A stretch of DNA of 38,078 nt from a virus: positions 1 through 38,078 of IMG/VR virus record IMGVR_UViG_3300027969_004375. One strand, written 5' to 3'. Below are positions 21,350 to 28,830 of this stretch, one piece after another (position 1 is the first letter of the stretch; each line of letters opens with the position of its first letter). The translations under genes were made by a program, and so were the position numbers. The notes under the pieces are model-generated. The model was not told where the DNA came from. It searched no databases and worked only from the letters and a program-made list of their open reading frames with translations.

Positions 21350-22182
21350 GCTTTTAACCTGCCATCTCGACCGATACTAAATTGGCGCATTTGATCGTTT
21401 ACATCATTAATGCGTAATTTTTCCCAAGGGTCTTGTTTATTTTGCTTGATGTTTTCCCACCAATCAGTATCTAGACCTTTGGATTTCATGTAGGCAGTTA
21501 ATGTGTCGCAGTCTTTTGCCCTTTTAGCAGCCCATGTGTAATGATGAAAGTCATGTGGACTGCTAGGATTGCCTTCAAGCATGGGTCTATTTTTATAAGT
21601 TTGATCTAGATTATTTCCAGTAAGATCAGCACGGTCATGTTTGACCTGTACCGGTATACGTTGCATGATATCTATACAATAGGCAACTTGGCTGATCCAG
21701 CCGTCTGATATTTGGTGTGGACTGAGATGCCCTAACACAGTCAGCCAATCGCACGGCACTATAGGAAAAATGCTGTAAGGATGATCGTTGTGGGTCCTAA
21801 ATGCTAAAATTTTAAACTCTCCAGTGTAGCTAGCAATCTCACGATCCCAATCTTGAGTTTCCATCAAAGCATCATCATTCCAAAAGACCAACCAGTCTGC
21901 AGATGAATTTTTTGCTAGGGTGTTAACGTATTCGTTAAGACGTATATACCCCATAGGTTCAAATGTCATAGCAGTGTAATTAACACGATGCTGATCTAGC
22001 CACGGTTGTAGTTCTGATTGAAAATATTCAACGCCTACGGCATCGTCATTATCAAATCCTAGCATAATTTGTATACTGTCAACATCTTCTGCTAAAGTGA
22101 CTAGGCTCTGGATACTACGAGATAATGCTGCTGTGCGACCTCGTGTGGGTAATAATATGGCTATTCGGTATTCGTTTGTCAT
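21346..22182 (-). CDS. GT-A glycosyltransferase (family 2-like)
   Basis: 278 aa. The start IAILLPTRGRTAALSRSIQS is the nucleotide-binding strand and loop of family 2 enzymes, LGFDNDDAV and LVFWNDDALMETQDWD give the acidic metal site, and SPHDFHHYTWA is a candidate acceptor-side region. A TATAAATA box lies 8 nt before the ATG, so the gene may start a late transcript with almost no leader. It heads the run of overlapping sugar genes down to about 15632. Confidence 0.78.
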   Translation of the reverse strand: MTNEYRIAILLPTRGRTAALSRSIQSLVTLAEDVDSIQIMLGFDNDDAVGVEYFQSELQPWLDQHRVNYTAMTFEPMGYIRLNEYVNTLAKNSSADWLVFWNDDALMETQDWDREIASYTGEFKILAFRTHNDHPYSIFPIVPCDWLTVLGHLSPHQISDGWISQVAYCIDIMQRIPVQVKHDRADLTGNNLDQTYKNRPMLEGNPSSPHDFHHYTWAAKRAKDCDTLTAYMKSKGLDTDWWENIKQNKQDPWEKLRINDVNDQMRQFSIGRDGRLKA

Positions 22183-22190
22183 TGTAGAAA

Positions 22191-22198
22191 TATTTATA
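22191..22198 (-). promoter_or_regulatory. Late-type promoter box TATAAATA
   Basis: Perfect box on the minus strand, 8 nt before the ATG at 22182. It would place the start point within a few bases of the start codon and drive the sugar operon late in infection. Confidence 0.7.
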
Positions 22199-22224
22199 TG
22201 CGTACTTTATTGCGTGTATAAAAG

Positions 22225-22674
22225 TTAACCTTCATATATGGCACTATTGGCACCGTGTTCTGCACATTCTACCCTAACGCAATAGCAACGATTATTAGTT
22301 TTTTCTCTAATCAGGGCATCAGCAAAGTTGAAAGCATGTTCGGCAAACTTCTCTGCACCCACACCATCAAAGATACGTATCTCTGCCAGGTCCAATGCCG
22401 CCAGTTCTTGGAACTTGGCCAAGTGTGGATCTTGTTGATCCAGAGCCAGCTTGTGATCAAAACTATCTTCTAACCAGGCCTTGAGCGGTTTGAGTCCGCC
22501 AAAGTCTACCGCCCAGTTTTTGTCGTCTAATGTGTCACAGCCAAATGTAAATGTAAACGCTAGACTGTAACCATGCAACAAATGACAGTGGCTATGATCA
22601 GCATTGGGTTGACGGAATACCGCACTCAGTCCAATGTTGTGTCCGTAATGTTTTGTTGAATAATATTTTGCCAT
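22225..22674 (-). CDS. queD: 6-carboxy-tetrahydropterin synthase QueD
   Basis: 149 aa T-fold enzyme that turns 7,8-dihydroneopterin triphosphate into 6-carboxy-tetrahydropterin. The zinc-binding set is visible: HCHLLHGYSLAFTF in place of the usual C-x3-HGH, with the first His earlier in ADHSHCH. WAVDFGGLKPLKAWLEDSFD matches the V-x-D-F-x-x-L-K block, and DHKLAL follows it. The end, CVRVECAEHGANSAIY, has the conserved Glu. It acts between FolE and QueE. It has an AGGAG site and a TATAAT hexamer upstream. Confidence 0.9.
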   Translation of the reverse strand: MAKYYSTKHYGHNIGLSAVFRQPNADHSHCHLLHGYSLAFTFTFGCDTLDDKNWAVDFGGLKPLKAWLEDSFDHKLALDQQDPHLAKFQELAALDLAEIRIFDGVGAEKFAEHAFNFADALIREKTNNRCYCVRVECAEHGANSAIYEG

Positions 22675-22692
22675 TGTATTCTCCTATGTTAG

Positions 22693-22698
22693 ATTATA
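22693..22698 (-). promoter_or_regulatory. Probable -10 element upstream of queD
   Basis: TATAAT on the minus strand, 18 nt before the queD ATG, with AGGAG between. No good -35 hexamer lies 16-18 nt upstream, so the element may need an activator or be of the phage middle class. Confidence 0.5.
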
Positions 22699-22753
22699 GC
22701 ATAGATGGCAGAGTTTATAAACCGGGATGACACCGAAAGGCCGGTAATGAATA

Positions 22754-22978
22754 TTATTTTTTCTTTTTGGCGACTACAGAATTTTCTGGTGTTGTTTTTC
22801 TAGCTGACTTGGTTTGAGTGACATCACCTGTGTTGATTAACTGTTGCACAGTATCAAGTGCTTCGGTTGTAGCAAACATCTGCCATAGTCGATCACCAGT
22901 AGCTTCTATTGATGAAAATTCAAGTGTAATAGCTTGATCGTTTTTTAATTGTAATACAAATGTGCGTTTTTGGCTCAT
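22754..22978 (-). CDS. Small basic hypothetical protein, 74 aa
   Basis: Starts MSQKRTFVLQLKNDQAITLE, with a compact strand-helix section up to about residue 50, then a flexible Lys/Thr-rich tail ending VVAKKKK. The basic tail suggests nucleic-acid contact. It lies between the 52-aa membrane gene and queD, with an AAGAGATAT site before the ATG. Family unknown. Confidence 0.65.
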   Translation of the reverse strand: MSQKRTFVLQLKNDQAITLEFSSIEATGDRLWQMFATTEALDTVQQLINTGDVTQTKSARKTTPENSVVAKKKK

Positions 22979-23003
22979 AATATCTCTTTCTTAATAAAAT
23001 TAT

Positions 23004-23162
23004 TTATTTTTGTTCAGCAGGCGATTGAGGTTTTGTCGGAGGCATAACTTGATCTATTGCTGGATTGAGATAGGGTTCAACCACGGTTTTTTGAGCAGTG
23101 CCCCAACCGATTGCACTAAAAAATCCAATAACTATCCATGTTCCAATAAGTTCAATGATCAT
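23004..23162 (-). CDS. Small membrane protein, 52 aa
   Basis: ATG at 23162 overlaps the stop of the HIT gene as ATGA, which supports translation. The product has one hydrophobic helix (IIELIGTWIVIGFFSAIGW) at the N-terminus, then a short soluble tail rich in Pro and Gln ending SPAEQK. It is too short to classify. Small single-pass proteins like this are common among phage early genes and may act on the host membrane. Confidence 0.65.
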   Translation of the reverse strand: MIIELIGTWIVIGFFSAIGWGTAQKTVVEPYLNPAIDQVMPPTKPQSPAEQK

Positions 23163-23527
23163 TTTTGATAGTTACCTTTGCCGGGTATAGTATTGCGTAC
23201 TCCGCCCACAGGATCTTCTACATCGCCTGTTCTGCGTGGAATAAGATGAACATGTGGATACATTACAGTTTGTCCGGCTGCTACACCTGAATTAAATCCA
23301 ATGTTAAATCCGTTACACTCGCCCGACTTGATCATTTGATTGCCGTCAGATAGGGCTTCTTCCATGGCCTGCACAATCCAGTTGGGATGATCATTCTTGG
23401 GCACATATAATCTATGTCCTGGAGTACACGGATACTTGTCCAAATATACTGCAACCAGCGGACGGTCTTTTATCTGATTGTTCCAAGGTGCTATACCTGC
23501 CTGCTGTGCTTCTAGTAATGTTGTCAT
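23159..23527 (-). CDS. HIT-family nucleotide hydrolase
   Basis: 122 aa, the length of HINT/FHIT cores. The histidine triad region is TVMYPHVHLIPRRTGD: the last two His of the usual H-x-H-x-H are kept, and the first is Tyr. GFNIGFNSGVAAGQ is the upstream nucleotide-binding loop. Such proteins hydrolyse dinucleoside polyphosphates or nucleotide-amidates. ATG has weak upstream signals. It is cotranslated with the 52-aa membrane gene. Confidence 0.87.
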   Translation of the reverse strand: MTTLLEAQQAGIAPWNNQIKDRPLVAVYLDKYPCTPGHRLYVPKNDHPNWIVQAMEEALSDGNQMIKSGECNGFNIGFNSGVAAGQTVMYPHVHLIPRRTGDVEDPVGGVRNTIPGKGNYQK

Positions 23528-23548
23528 AGGTGATTTTTACAAAAAATT

Positions 23549-23773
23549 TTAAGCTCTTTGCCCACGCAACCAATCATTTACACGCTGTTCAGCTTCGTCC
23601 TGGCTGATTGCCGGCACTGTAATTTCTACCTGTTCACCCATAACATGATTAAGCGTATAAGGGATTGGTGTACCGCAAAACACAATATCTTCCATGTCGC
23701 GGAATACAGCAAATTCTTGTAAATTTTTTGCCCGTTCAATAGCCTCTGCGGCCAATATGCTTACATTATTCAT
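23549..23773 (-). CDS. Hypothetical protein, 74 aa
   Basis: ATG 23773 is preceded by AGGAGAAACAC. The protein starts MNNVSILAAEAIERAKNLQE and ends DEAEQRVNDWLRGQRA, with a central short beta section (IVFCGTPIPYTLNHVMGEQV). It is acidic and compact. It lies just downstream of the DNA glycosylase gene. No known domain is recognised. Confidence 0.65.
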   Translation of the reverse strand: MNNVSILAAEAIERAKNLQEFAVFRDMEDIVFCGTPIPYTLNHVMGEQVEITVPAISQDEAEQRVNDWLRGQRA

Positions 23774-23785
23774 TGTGTTTCTCCT

Positions 23786-24214
23786 TTATGATACAAAAAC
23801 TTCTTCTTCTAAATAGCGTCTTAGTTCTTTGTCGGTAGGCTCTACGGCATAATTGTTCTTGAAAAATATTTCATAGCTGTCTGAACCGTACTTGCCAATA
23901 CCATATAATTCGGTGGCATCATCACAGTTCCAAGTCACAAAGTCCTCTGTCATCTTGCGTAGTCTTTTATAACGTACATTGACCATGCCCAGAGGCCAAA
24001 TCACATCTTTTACTTCTTGTTCGGTGGCTTTCAGTAACTCAAGCGGATGCGACCAGCGATCCATGAATACAGGAAATACGGTTTTTACAGGCTTACGCCC
24101 GGTCTGATTCAGCATGATCACAGCCACCATGTGTTGCCAAGCACCACGGAGATTGTCTAATCCTGCCGGCAACTGCTGTTGCACCATGAGATCATCTTTC
24201 AAGGGCTGGATCAT
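23786..24214 (-). CDS. MBD4-like HhH-GPD DNA glycosylase
   Basis: 142 aa. The helix-hairpin-helix and catalytic region read ATELYGIGKYGSDSYEIFF, then VEPTDKELRRYLEE. This closely follows the glycosylase domain of vertebrate MBD4, where the HhH has the same G-I-G-K-Y-G-x-D-S-Y order and the catalytic Asp falls in a P-x-D-x-x-L context. VAVIMLNQTGRKP and IWPLGMVNVRYKRLRK match the preceding helices. No Fe-S Cys cluster is present. It would excise a mispaired or modified base from DNA. It overlaps folE by 4 nt, tying it to the 7-deazaguanine genes. Confidence 0.85.
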   Translation of the reverse strand: MIQPLKDDLMVQQQLPAGLDNLRGAWQHMVAVIMLNQTGRKPVKTVFPVFMDRWSHPLELLKATEQEVKDVIWPLGMVNVRYKRLRKMTEDFVTWNCDDATELYGIGKYGSDSYEIFFKNNYAVEPTDKELRRYLEEEVFVS

Positions 24215-25017
24215 CTTGGTGCAAAGTCCTGTTGTAGTTTGATATTGTCCATGAACTCTTTCTTTGTTCCCGGGTCTGCGTTGAAAGCTCCTTTTAATAC
24301 TGTGGTCTGTGTTAGGCTTGAGTGTGCCATAATGCCACGATTCTCACAACAACCATGTGTGGCTTGGATATACACACCTACATTTTCACTTTCGGTCGCT
24401 CGCATTATTTCTCTTGCGATGTCGTTACATAGTTCTTCTTGAAGTGTGCCACGACGAGCACACCACTGAGCGATCCTAGTATATTTAGACAAGCCAATAA
24501 GTTTGTTGGCAGCGATGATTCCGATGTAAGCGACACCAGACACAGGTTGATGATGATGACTGCACATAGAACGCAATTCGCTACGAACAATAAGCATACC
24601 TTCATATCTATCCGCTGAATCATTTGGAAAAGCTGTTGCATCTGGTGCTGGATCATATCGACCTCCCATAATTTCGTTGTAATACATTTTAGCAAGACGA
24701 CGTGCCGTGCCTTTTGAGTTAGGATCGTTCTCACGATCAATTAATAAGGTATCTAATACTTTTTCAAAAGCTTCTGTTGCTTCGTTGATTAGAATTTCCT
24801 TGTCACCTTCGTGCAAGTAGTCACTGATGTTATCGCCAGCCCAAAAGCGTTTACCTTCACGTTTCATATTAAATCGAATAGCATCCGCTAGGTTAGCTTC
24901 TTTGTAGTCTTTATTACCGATAACCGCATCTTCATATCCAGGATGGTATGGTGCGTCTTCCACTAATTTAGAATTAGTTATTGCGTTTTTTAAATCTTCT
25001 GACGTAAATGTTGTCAA
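24211..25017 (-). CDS. folE: GTP cyclohydrolase I FolE
   Basis: 268 aa, a bit longer than bacterial FolE (about 220 aa). It opens the GTP ring to give dihydroneopterin triphosphate, the entry to the 7-deazaguanine pathway. The core reads VRSELRSMCSHHHQPVSGVA, with Cys and His zinc ligands, and ATHGCCENRG supplies the second Cys and catalytic surface. GLSKYTRIAQWCARRGTLQE is also typical. The start is TTG at 25017 behind GGAG. The extra N-terminal segment up to about residue 60 has no clear motif. It has a composite promoter upstream. Confidence 0.93.
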   Translation of the reverse strand: MTTFTSEDLKNAITNSKLVEDAPYHPGYEDAVIGNKDYKEANLADAIRFNMKREGKRFWAGDNISDYLHEGDKEILINEATEAFEKVLDTLLIDRENDPNSKGTARRLAKMYYNEIMGGRYDPAPDATAFPNDSADRYEGMLIVRSELRSMCSHHHQPVSGVAYIGIIAANKLIGLSKYTRIAQWCARRGTLQEELCNDIAREIMRATESENVGVYIQATHGCCENRGIMAHSSLTQTTVLKGAFNADPGTKKEFMDNIKLQQDFAPR

Positions 25018-25063
25018 TTTTTTCTCCGAGTTATTAAGGTCGTGGATGACCAGTCTTGTTACT

Positions 25064-25092
25064 ATTATAAGGGATATTTAGATTTTTGTCTA
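25064..25092 (-). promoter_or_regulatory. Composite promoter of the folE operon
   Basis: TAGACA (25092-25087), a 17-nt spacer and TATAAT (25069-25064) on the minus strand. The spacer carries CTAAATA, a late-like box, 5 nt upstream of the -10. The leader of about 40 nt holds a small GGTC/GACC hairpin, the octamer AATAACTC (25028-25035), the site GGAG and the TTG start. Confidence 0.78.
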
Positions 25093-25096
25093 CGGC

Positions 25097-25687
25097 TTAA
25101 TCAATTATTTTAATCTTTCGGCAATCAGGATATTCTACATATTTAGGAGCCTCATTAACCATTTGTAACAAATGGCTTCCTAATTCTGCTTCTTCGGTTG
25201 TGGGCTTGTAATGGTAACCTACATGAAATACTTCTTGTGCCTGCCAAGGCCGAATGCCAAGATCTCTACCATCGTAGCGTTGGGCCAACATTGTTTTGTA
25301 TGCCTGTGCATCATCCAATAGAATAGCGCCACCACGACCAATTTCTAAAGGTTTACTACGACCAAAACTTACGCAAGTTAATGTACCTGTGCGATACATA
25401 CCACGTTCTAATCTACGAGCACTATCCCAAATACGTGTGCCAAAGAATGGATATTCTCCTACCCAAGTCTGGTATTCTTCGTCTGTGTAATTGTAATCAA
25501 TGCCTAATTTGTGCATGGTCATCGGTACCGACAAATAGGTAAATGGTGTAAAACAAGTTTCTTTTACCTGATCATACCGCATACACAACTCAATAGCATG
25601 AGTGCAACAATCGGTCATGACAGCGTATGGTGCGCCAGTGTATTCTGCTAATTCTTTTTCAAATTTTAATATGCTATCAAAGCTCAT
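25097..25687 (-). CDS. Short DegT-like aminotransferase
   Basis: 196 aa, about half the 360-400 of the DegT/DnrJ/EryC1 family. The N-terminal KFEKELAEYTGAPYAVMTDCCTHAIEL is the first conserved block, TPFTYLSVPMTM follows, and the PLP Lys is in SFGRSKPLEIGRGGAI. The C-terminal domain that completes the substrate pocket is lacking. It overlaps GalE by 4 nt. It may be a compact PLP enzyme that swaps a sugar ketone for an amine, or it may act as part of a dimer with another chain. No frameshift or second half is seen downstream. Confidence 0.72.
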   Translation of the reverse strand: MSFDSILKFEKELAEYTGAPYAVMTDCCTHAIELCMRYDQVKETCFTPFTYLSVPMTMHKLGIDYNYTDEEYQTWVGEYPFFGTRIWDSARRLERGMYRTGTLTCVSFGRSKPLEIGRGGAILLDDAQAYKTMLAQRYDGRDLGIRPWQAQEVFHVGYHYKPTTEEAELGSHLLQMVNEAPKYVEYPDCRKIKIID

Positions 25688-26634
25688 CTATTATACCAGG
25701 TCCAGGCGTGGGTGATCATGTCTTCTAAATTAAACTGTGGTTTCCATGTACTTGTACCCATAAATTTTCCAGCATCAGCAGTAAGTATAGCAGGATCACC
25801 GTTACGTTGAGGTCCGTGTGCTACTGGAATATCTTGGCCAACTATCTGTGAAGCCAATTGTACAACTGCAAGATTACTGTTACCAGCGTTAGTGCCAAGA
25901 TTGTAAACGTCACTTGGTATGGAAGAATCAATAGCTAAAATATGTGCTTCGGCAAGATCCTCTACATGGATATAATCTCGAATACAGGTTCCGTCATCGG
26001 TAGGATAATTGGCACCATACAAGGTAAAGTCAGTATTATTTTTAACGCTTTCTAATACACGGGCAATAATATGAGTAGCACCCGGAGACTGGCCATGTCG
26101 AGCTTGGCTATCAGCACCACAGGCATTAAAGTAACGGAATGATACAAAGTCTAATCCGTAGGCTGTTTGATAGCTTTGTAACATCCAGTCAATCATCAGT
26201 TTGCTTTGACCATATGGACTAATGGGCTCAGCTGGATCAATTTCTTGTACTGGAGTCATAATGGGATTACCGTAGGTTGCGGCACTGGAACTAAAAATAA
26301 ATCTAGGTCGTTTATCGTGATTTTTGACCAGGTAATCCAGCAAAATTTTGGTCTTGACAAAATTATTGTCGTAGTATTCTTCTGGATTTAATATACTAGG
26401 ACCAACAAGGCTAGTACCAGCACAATGAATAATAGCATCTGGGCAAAATCTTTTAATGGCATCTAAGCCTAGCTCACCAGAAAAATCACCGGTGTGCCAC
26501 TGGCACGGAACAGGAATCAAATGGCCTGGTGGCATTTCTCGATCAATAGCTAAAACGTCGTGCCCGGCATCTACTAACTTTAGTAGTGTTTCACCACCGA
26601 TATATCCAGCGGCTCCGGTTACTGTTACTTTCAT
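25684..26634 (-). CDS. galE: UDP-glucose 4-epimerase GalE
   Basis: 316 aa, near the usual 330. It interconverts UDP-glucose and UDP-galactose, or their N-acetyl forms. VTGAAGYIGGETLLKLVDAG is the NAD motif, HCAGTSLVGPSI, FIFSSSAATYG (catalytic Ser) and SPYGQSKLMIDWM (Y-x-x-x-K) follow, and FRYFNACGAD is the family signature. CIRDYIHVEDLAEAHI closes the substrate site. It overlaps the adjacent genes by 4 nt on both sides and may supply the sugar for the glycosyltransferase upstream. Confidence 0.92.
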   Translation of the reverse strand: MKVTVTGAAGYIGGETLLKLVDAGHDVLAIDREMPPGHLIPVPCQWHTGDFSGELGLDAIKRFCPDAIIHCAGTSLVGPSILNPEEYYDNNFVKTKILLDYLVKNHDKRPRFIFSSSAATYGNPIMTPVQEIDPAEPISPYGQSKLMIDWMLQSYQTAYGLDFVSFRYFNACGADSQARHGQSPGATHIIARVLESVKNNTDFTLYGANYPTDDGTCIRDYIHVEDLAEAHILAIDSSIPSDVYNLGTNAGNSNLAVVQLASQIVGQDIPVAHGPQRNGDPAILTADAGKFMGTSTWKPQFNLEDMITHAWTWYNR

Positions 26635-27836
26635 TCTTCGATCTTTCTTACGTGATACTTGGCTTGGCTTACATGATCACGATACCGATTACCTGCACGA
26701 TTCCATTGTTCGCCGTTGCCTTCTAATATGTCCACAACACGATCAATAGTACCGTCGGTCCAATCACTAATTAAACCCATGTTGTGATGTGGTGCTTGTA
26801 GCAAGTTTTCTAACTTGTGATATGCATCGTCGATACTCCAAGGTACATATAAACGATTAGGATCATCAGCAAAAGTCTCGGGAAAACTTCTGTAAGCAGG
26901 ATAAAGAACATTACAACCCAGAGTATCAGCTTCTGAGACGGTGTTAGAAACCCAGTCTTGTAATGCGCAATTAAACAATACACGAGTATCGTTAACAAGA
27001 GTATAGTAATCATTTTTCTTTAAGTTTTCATAAATGGTAAGTTTACCTTCTGCTTCTAACTGGCGAGCACGGTTGATATATTTTTCATTATTACTACGTA
27101 ATGGGCCGCCTTGGAATATGGCAAACTCAATATCTTTGTGACGTCCTTGATTGTGATACATTTCAATCAAATCCATGTAGAAGTCCGGTTGCTTCTCTTG
27201 ATCAAATCTGGCCGCAAATCCTACACGCATCTTACGCTGGTCAAACGGTTTGATATTTGCCGCCCCACCTATTCGTTCTAGAACTTCCTGTTTGCCAAAC
27301 GCTAGTCCACTAATATTGTAGATAGGAGCAGTCCAACCTGCAATACGCATATGGGCAACCATTTCTTCATTAGTAGCTAGTACACCTGTTACAAATTGGT
27401 TAACCATCTTTTCATACGTTGACATCCACTCCGCCATACCCCAAACATGAACGAAGTCGTCAGGATCAATGGCTTGAGCAAGACAACGAACATAAATGCG
27501 AGGACGCTGAGCAGGATCAACTTGATCGAGAATGTAAGGTAAGCTCTCAATACCGGGTTGAAACATGTCTTCAAAGTAGATAACATCTTCATTTGTGACT
27601 TCTCCATTTCGCATCATTTGAACTAGGTTCATCATCTGGCTCATACTAAAAAAACTACGCCCATGTGCGTCCAATACTTGACCTACACTGATACTTTGTG
27701 TGTTGTCAATAGTAGTACCTGGAACATAAACTACATCTAAGCCGCGGTGATCAAATACACGACGATTCCATTCTGTGAGTTGTAGAGTGTAGCGGGCCTC
27801 ATAACTTTCTAGGCCCATATAGAATAATTTACGCAC
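26631..27836 (-). CDS. GT-B glycosyltransferase
   Basis: About 401 aa from a GTG at 27836, which has AGGATA upstream; an ATG follows at 27818. Longer starts would run far into the 75-aa gene. The C-terminal half shows the GT-B layout: KMRVGFAARFDQEKQPDFY is the strand-turn-helix with R and a Lys, IEFAIFQGGPLRSNNEKYI follows, and FNCALQDWVSNTVSEADTLG matches the E-x7-E-like nucleotide-sugar region. It could transfer sugar to a nucleic-acid base or to surface glycan; phages with modified bases often carry such enzymes, but the acceptor is unproven. Confidence 0.82.
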   Translation of the reverse strand: MRKLFYMGLESYEARYTLQLTEWNRRVFDHRGLDVVYVPGTTIDNTQSISVGQVLDAHGRSFFSMSQMMNLVQMMRNGEVTNEDVIYFEDMFQPGIESLPYILDQVDPAQRPRIYVRCLAQAIDPDDFVHVWGMAEWMSTYEKMVNQFVTGVLATNEEMVAHMRIAGWTAPIYNISGLAFGKQEVLERIGGAANIKPFDQRKMRVGFAARFDQEKQPDFYMDLIEMYHNQGRHKDIEFAIFQGGPLRSNNEKYINRARQLEAEGKLTIYENLKKNDYYTLVNDTRVLFNCALQDWVSNTVSEADTLGCNVLYPAYRSFPETFADDPNRLYVPWSIDDAYHKLENLLQAPHHNMGLISDWTDGTIDRVVDILEGNGEQWNRAGNRYRDHVSQAKYHVRKIEE

Positions 27837-28056
27837 GGCGATATCCTGAGAATCTGCGGCCGTCTTCGTCCCACATGTTCTTGGCGTTTTTGCCTTGAGT
27901 AAACTTGTTGTATTGTTGCCAAGCATAGCTCTTGAAGTTGTATAAATCTTCTTCTCTGTATCTGTAGCCATAATCAACACAGAATTCCAAATAGAGTGAT
28001 AAATCTTCAAATGCCTGAATGGCTCTAGGGTTTACACGATGTTGGGGCTTGCCCAT
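27829..28056 (-). CDS. Hypothetical protein, 75 aa
   Basis: ATG 28056 begins MGKPQHRVNPRAIQAFEDLS. The sequence is rich in Tyr, Arg and Asp (YGYRYREEDLYNFKSYAWQQ) and looks helical. It overlaps the start of the glycosyltransferase by 8 nt and lies just after the QueD-like gene, so it is part of the modification operon. There is no motif I can name; it may be a small adaptor. Confidence 0.68.
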   Translation of the reverse strand: MGKPQHRVNPRAIQAFEDLSLYLEFCVDYGYRYREEDLYNFKSYAWQQYNKFTQGKNAKNMWDEDGRRFSGYRRA

Positions 28057-28066
28057 GATAGTTCCT

Positions 28067-28516
28067 TTAAATTACAATTGATTGCGTTGGACGAGTAAGG
28101 TTATAACTAATGCAGCATCCGTTCTCGCCGTCTTCGGATACTTCAATTACTACAGCACGATTGGGATAGCGGTCAGCTATCTGTATATATAGGTCATCCG
28201 CCATCATCTCACAGGATTTAAAATCTAATTCTAAAACGGTATTCGCACCGTTATACAACGACTCGAGCCATCGTTTAAACTGTATGAACTCAATGTCTCG
28301 GTCGTTTGAGAACACATCAATTGACACCCGGAAATGAAATATATGGCGATGAGGATTAGCAAGGAACGATACATCATATTCTCCTGCTGTATTTAACTTG
28401 GGATCCGTGGCAGCCGCTGGGTAGCAATGAATTCCTTCTTTTTGGAATGTTACCCAAATCTGCCGTTGTGCGGATGTTTTAATACGTTCAATAGTTTCAC
28501 GTTGTTCTTGTATCAT
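28067..28516 (-). CDS. Divergent QueD-like T-fold protein
   Basis: 149 aa. The order of blocks follows QueD: GIHCYPAA with a His near residue 30, NPHRHIFHFRVSIDV at the place of LHGH-x-F-x-V-x-x-x-I, DIEFIQFKRWLESLY at the place of the V-x-D-F-x-x-L-K block, CEMMADDLYIQIADRYP after S-E-x-L-A, and VVIEVSEDGENGCCISY at the Glu-bearing end. It lacks the HGH in exact form, so it may bind zinc differently or act as a partner. It overlaps the next upstream gene by 4 nt and is distinct from the clearer QueD at 22225. Confidence 0.55.
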   Translation of the reverse strand: MIQEQRETIERIKTSAQRQIWVTFQKEGIHCYPAAATDPKLNTAGEYDVSFLANPHRHIFHFRVSIDVFSNDRDIEFIQFKRWLESLYNGANTVLELDFKSCEMMADDLYIQIADRYPNRAVVIEVSEDGENGCCISYNLTRPTQSIVI

Positions 28517-28830
28517 TTCTGTAATAACTCCATGGTTACAATTTTACCAATTGATTCAGATAAGTTTTCTTTTTGTGTAATAATATGCAGTTTAATACGA
28601 TTTTCGTCCTTCTTGTGGTCATACCACCTGGACTCTACTATTGTGCCGCCGCTTACTGCTTGTACCTTAAAGTTAATAGGATCTGGAAGGTCAATGTTAC
28701 TTGGGCTGTCATCGCATATTTCGTTATCCATTAAGGAAACACTGATGTTTCCGCGACCTATCCTAGCAGGCCTGCTATCTTCAGCATCTATTAAAAAGTG
28801 AAGCAGTCGTTGTCTTAGCCAGTTTCTCAT
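28513..28830 (-). CDS. Hypothetical protein, 105 aa
   Basis: Starts MRNWLRQRLLHFLIDAEDSR, an amphipathic helix, then a mainly beta body with VQAVSGGTIVESRWYDHKKD and RIKLHIITQKENLSESIGKI. It overlaps neighbours on both sides by 4 nt within the dpdA-linked run. Repeated short strands suggest a small barrel or tail-like fold. No catalytic residues stand out, and I do not recognise a family. Confidence 0.7.
   Translation of the reverse strand: MRNWLRQRLLHFLIDAEDSRPARIGRGNISVSLMDNEICDDSPSNIDLPDPINFKVQAVSGGTIVESRWYDHKKDENRIKLHIITQKENLSESIGKIVTMELLQK

Noticed and set aside
22675-22753. preQ1 riboswitch upstream of queD or queE
   Set aside because: No preQ1-type H-pseudoknot or A-rich tail was seen before queD, and queE has no leader because it overlaps the previous gene.
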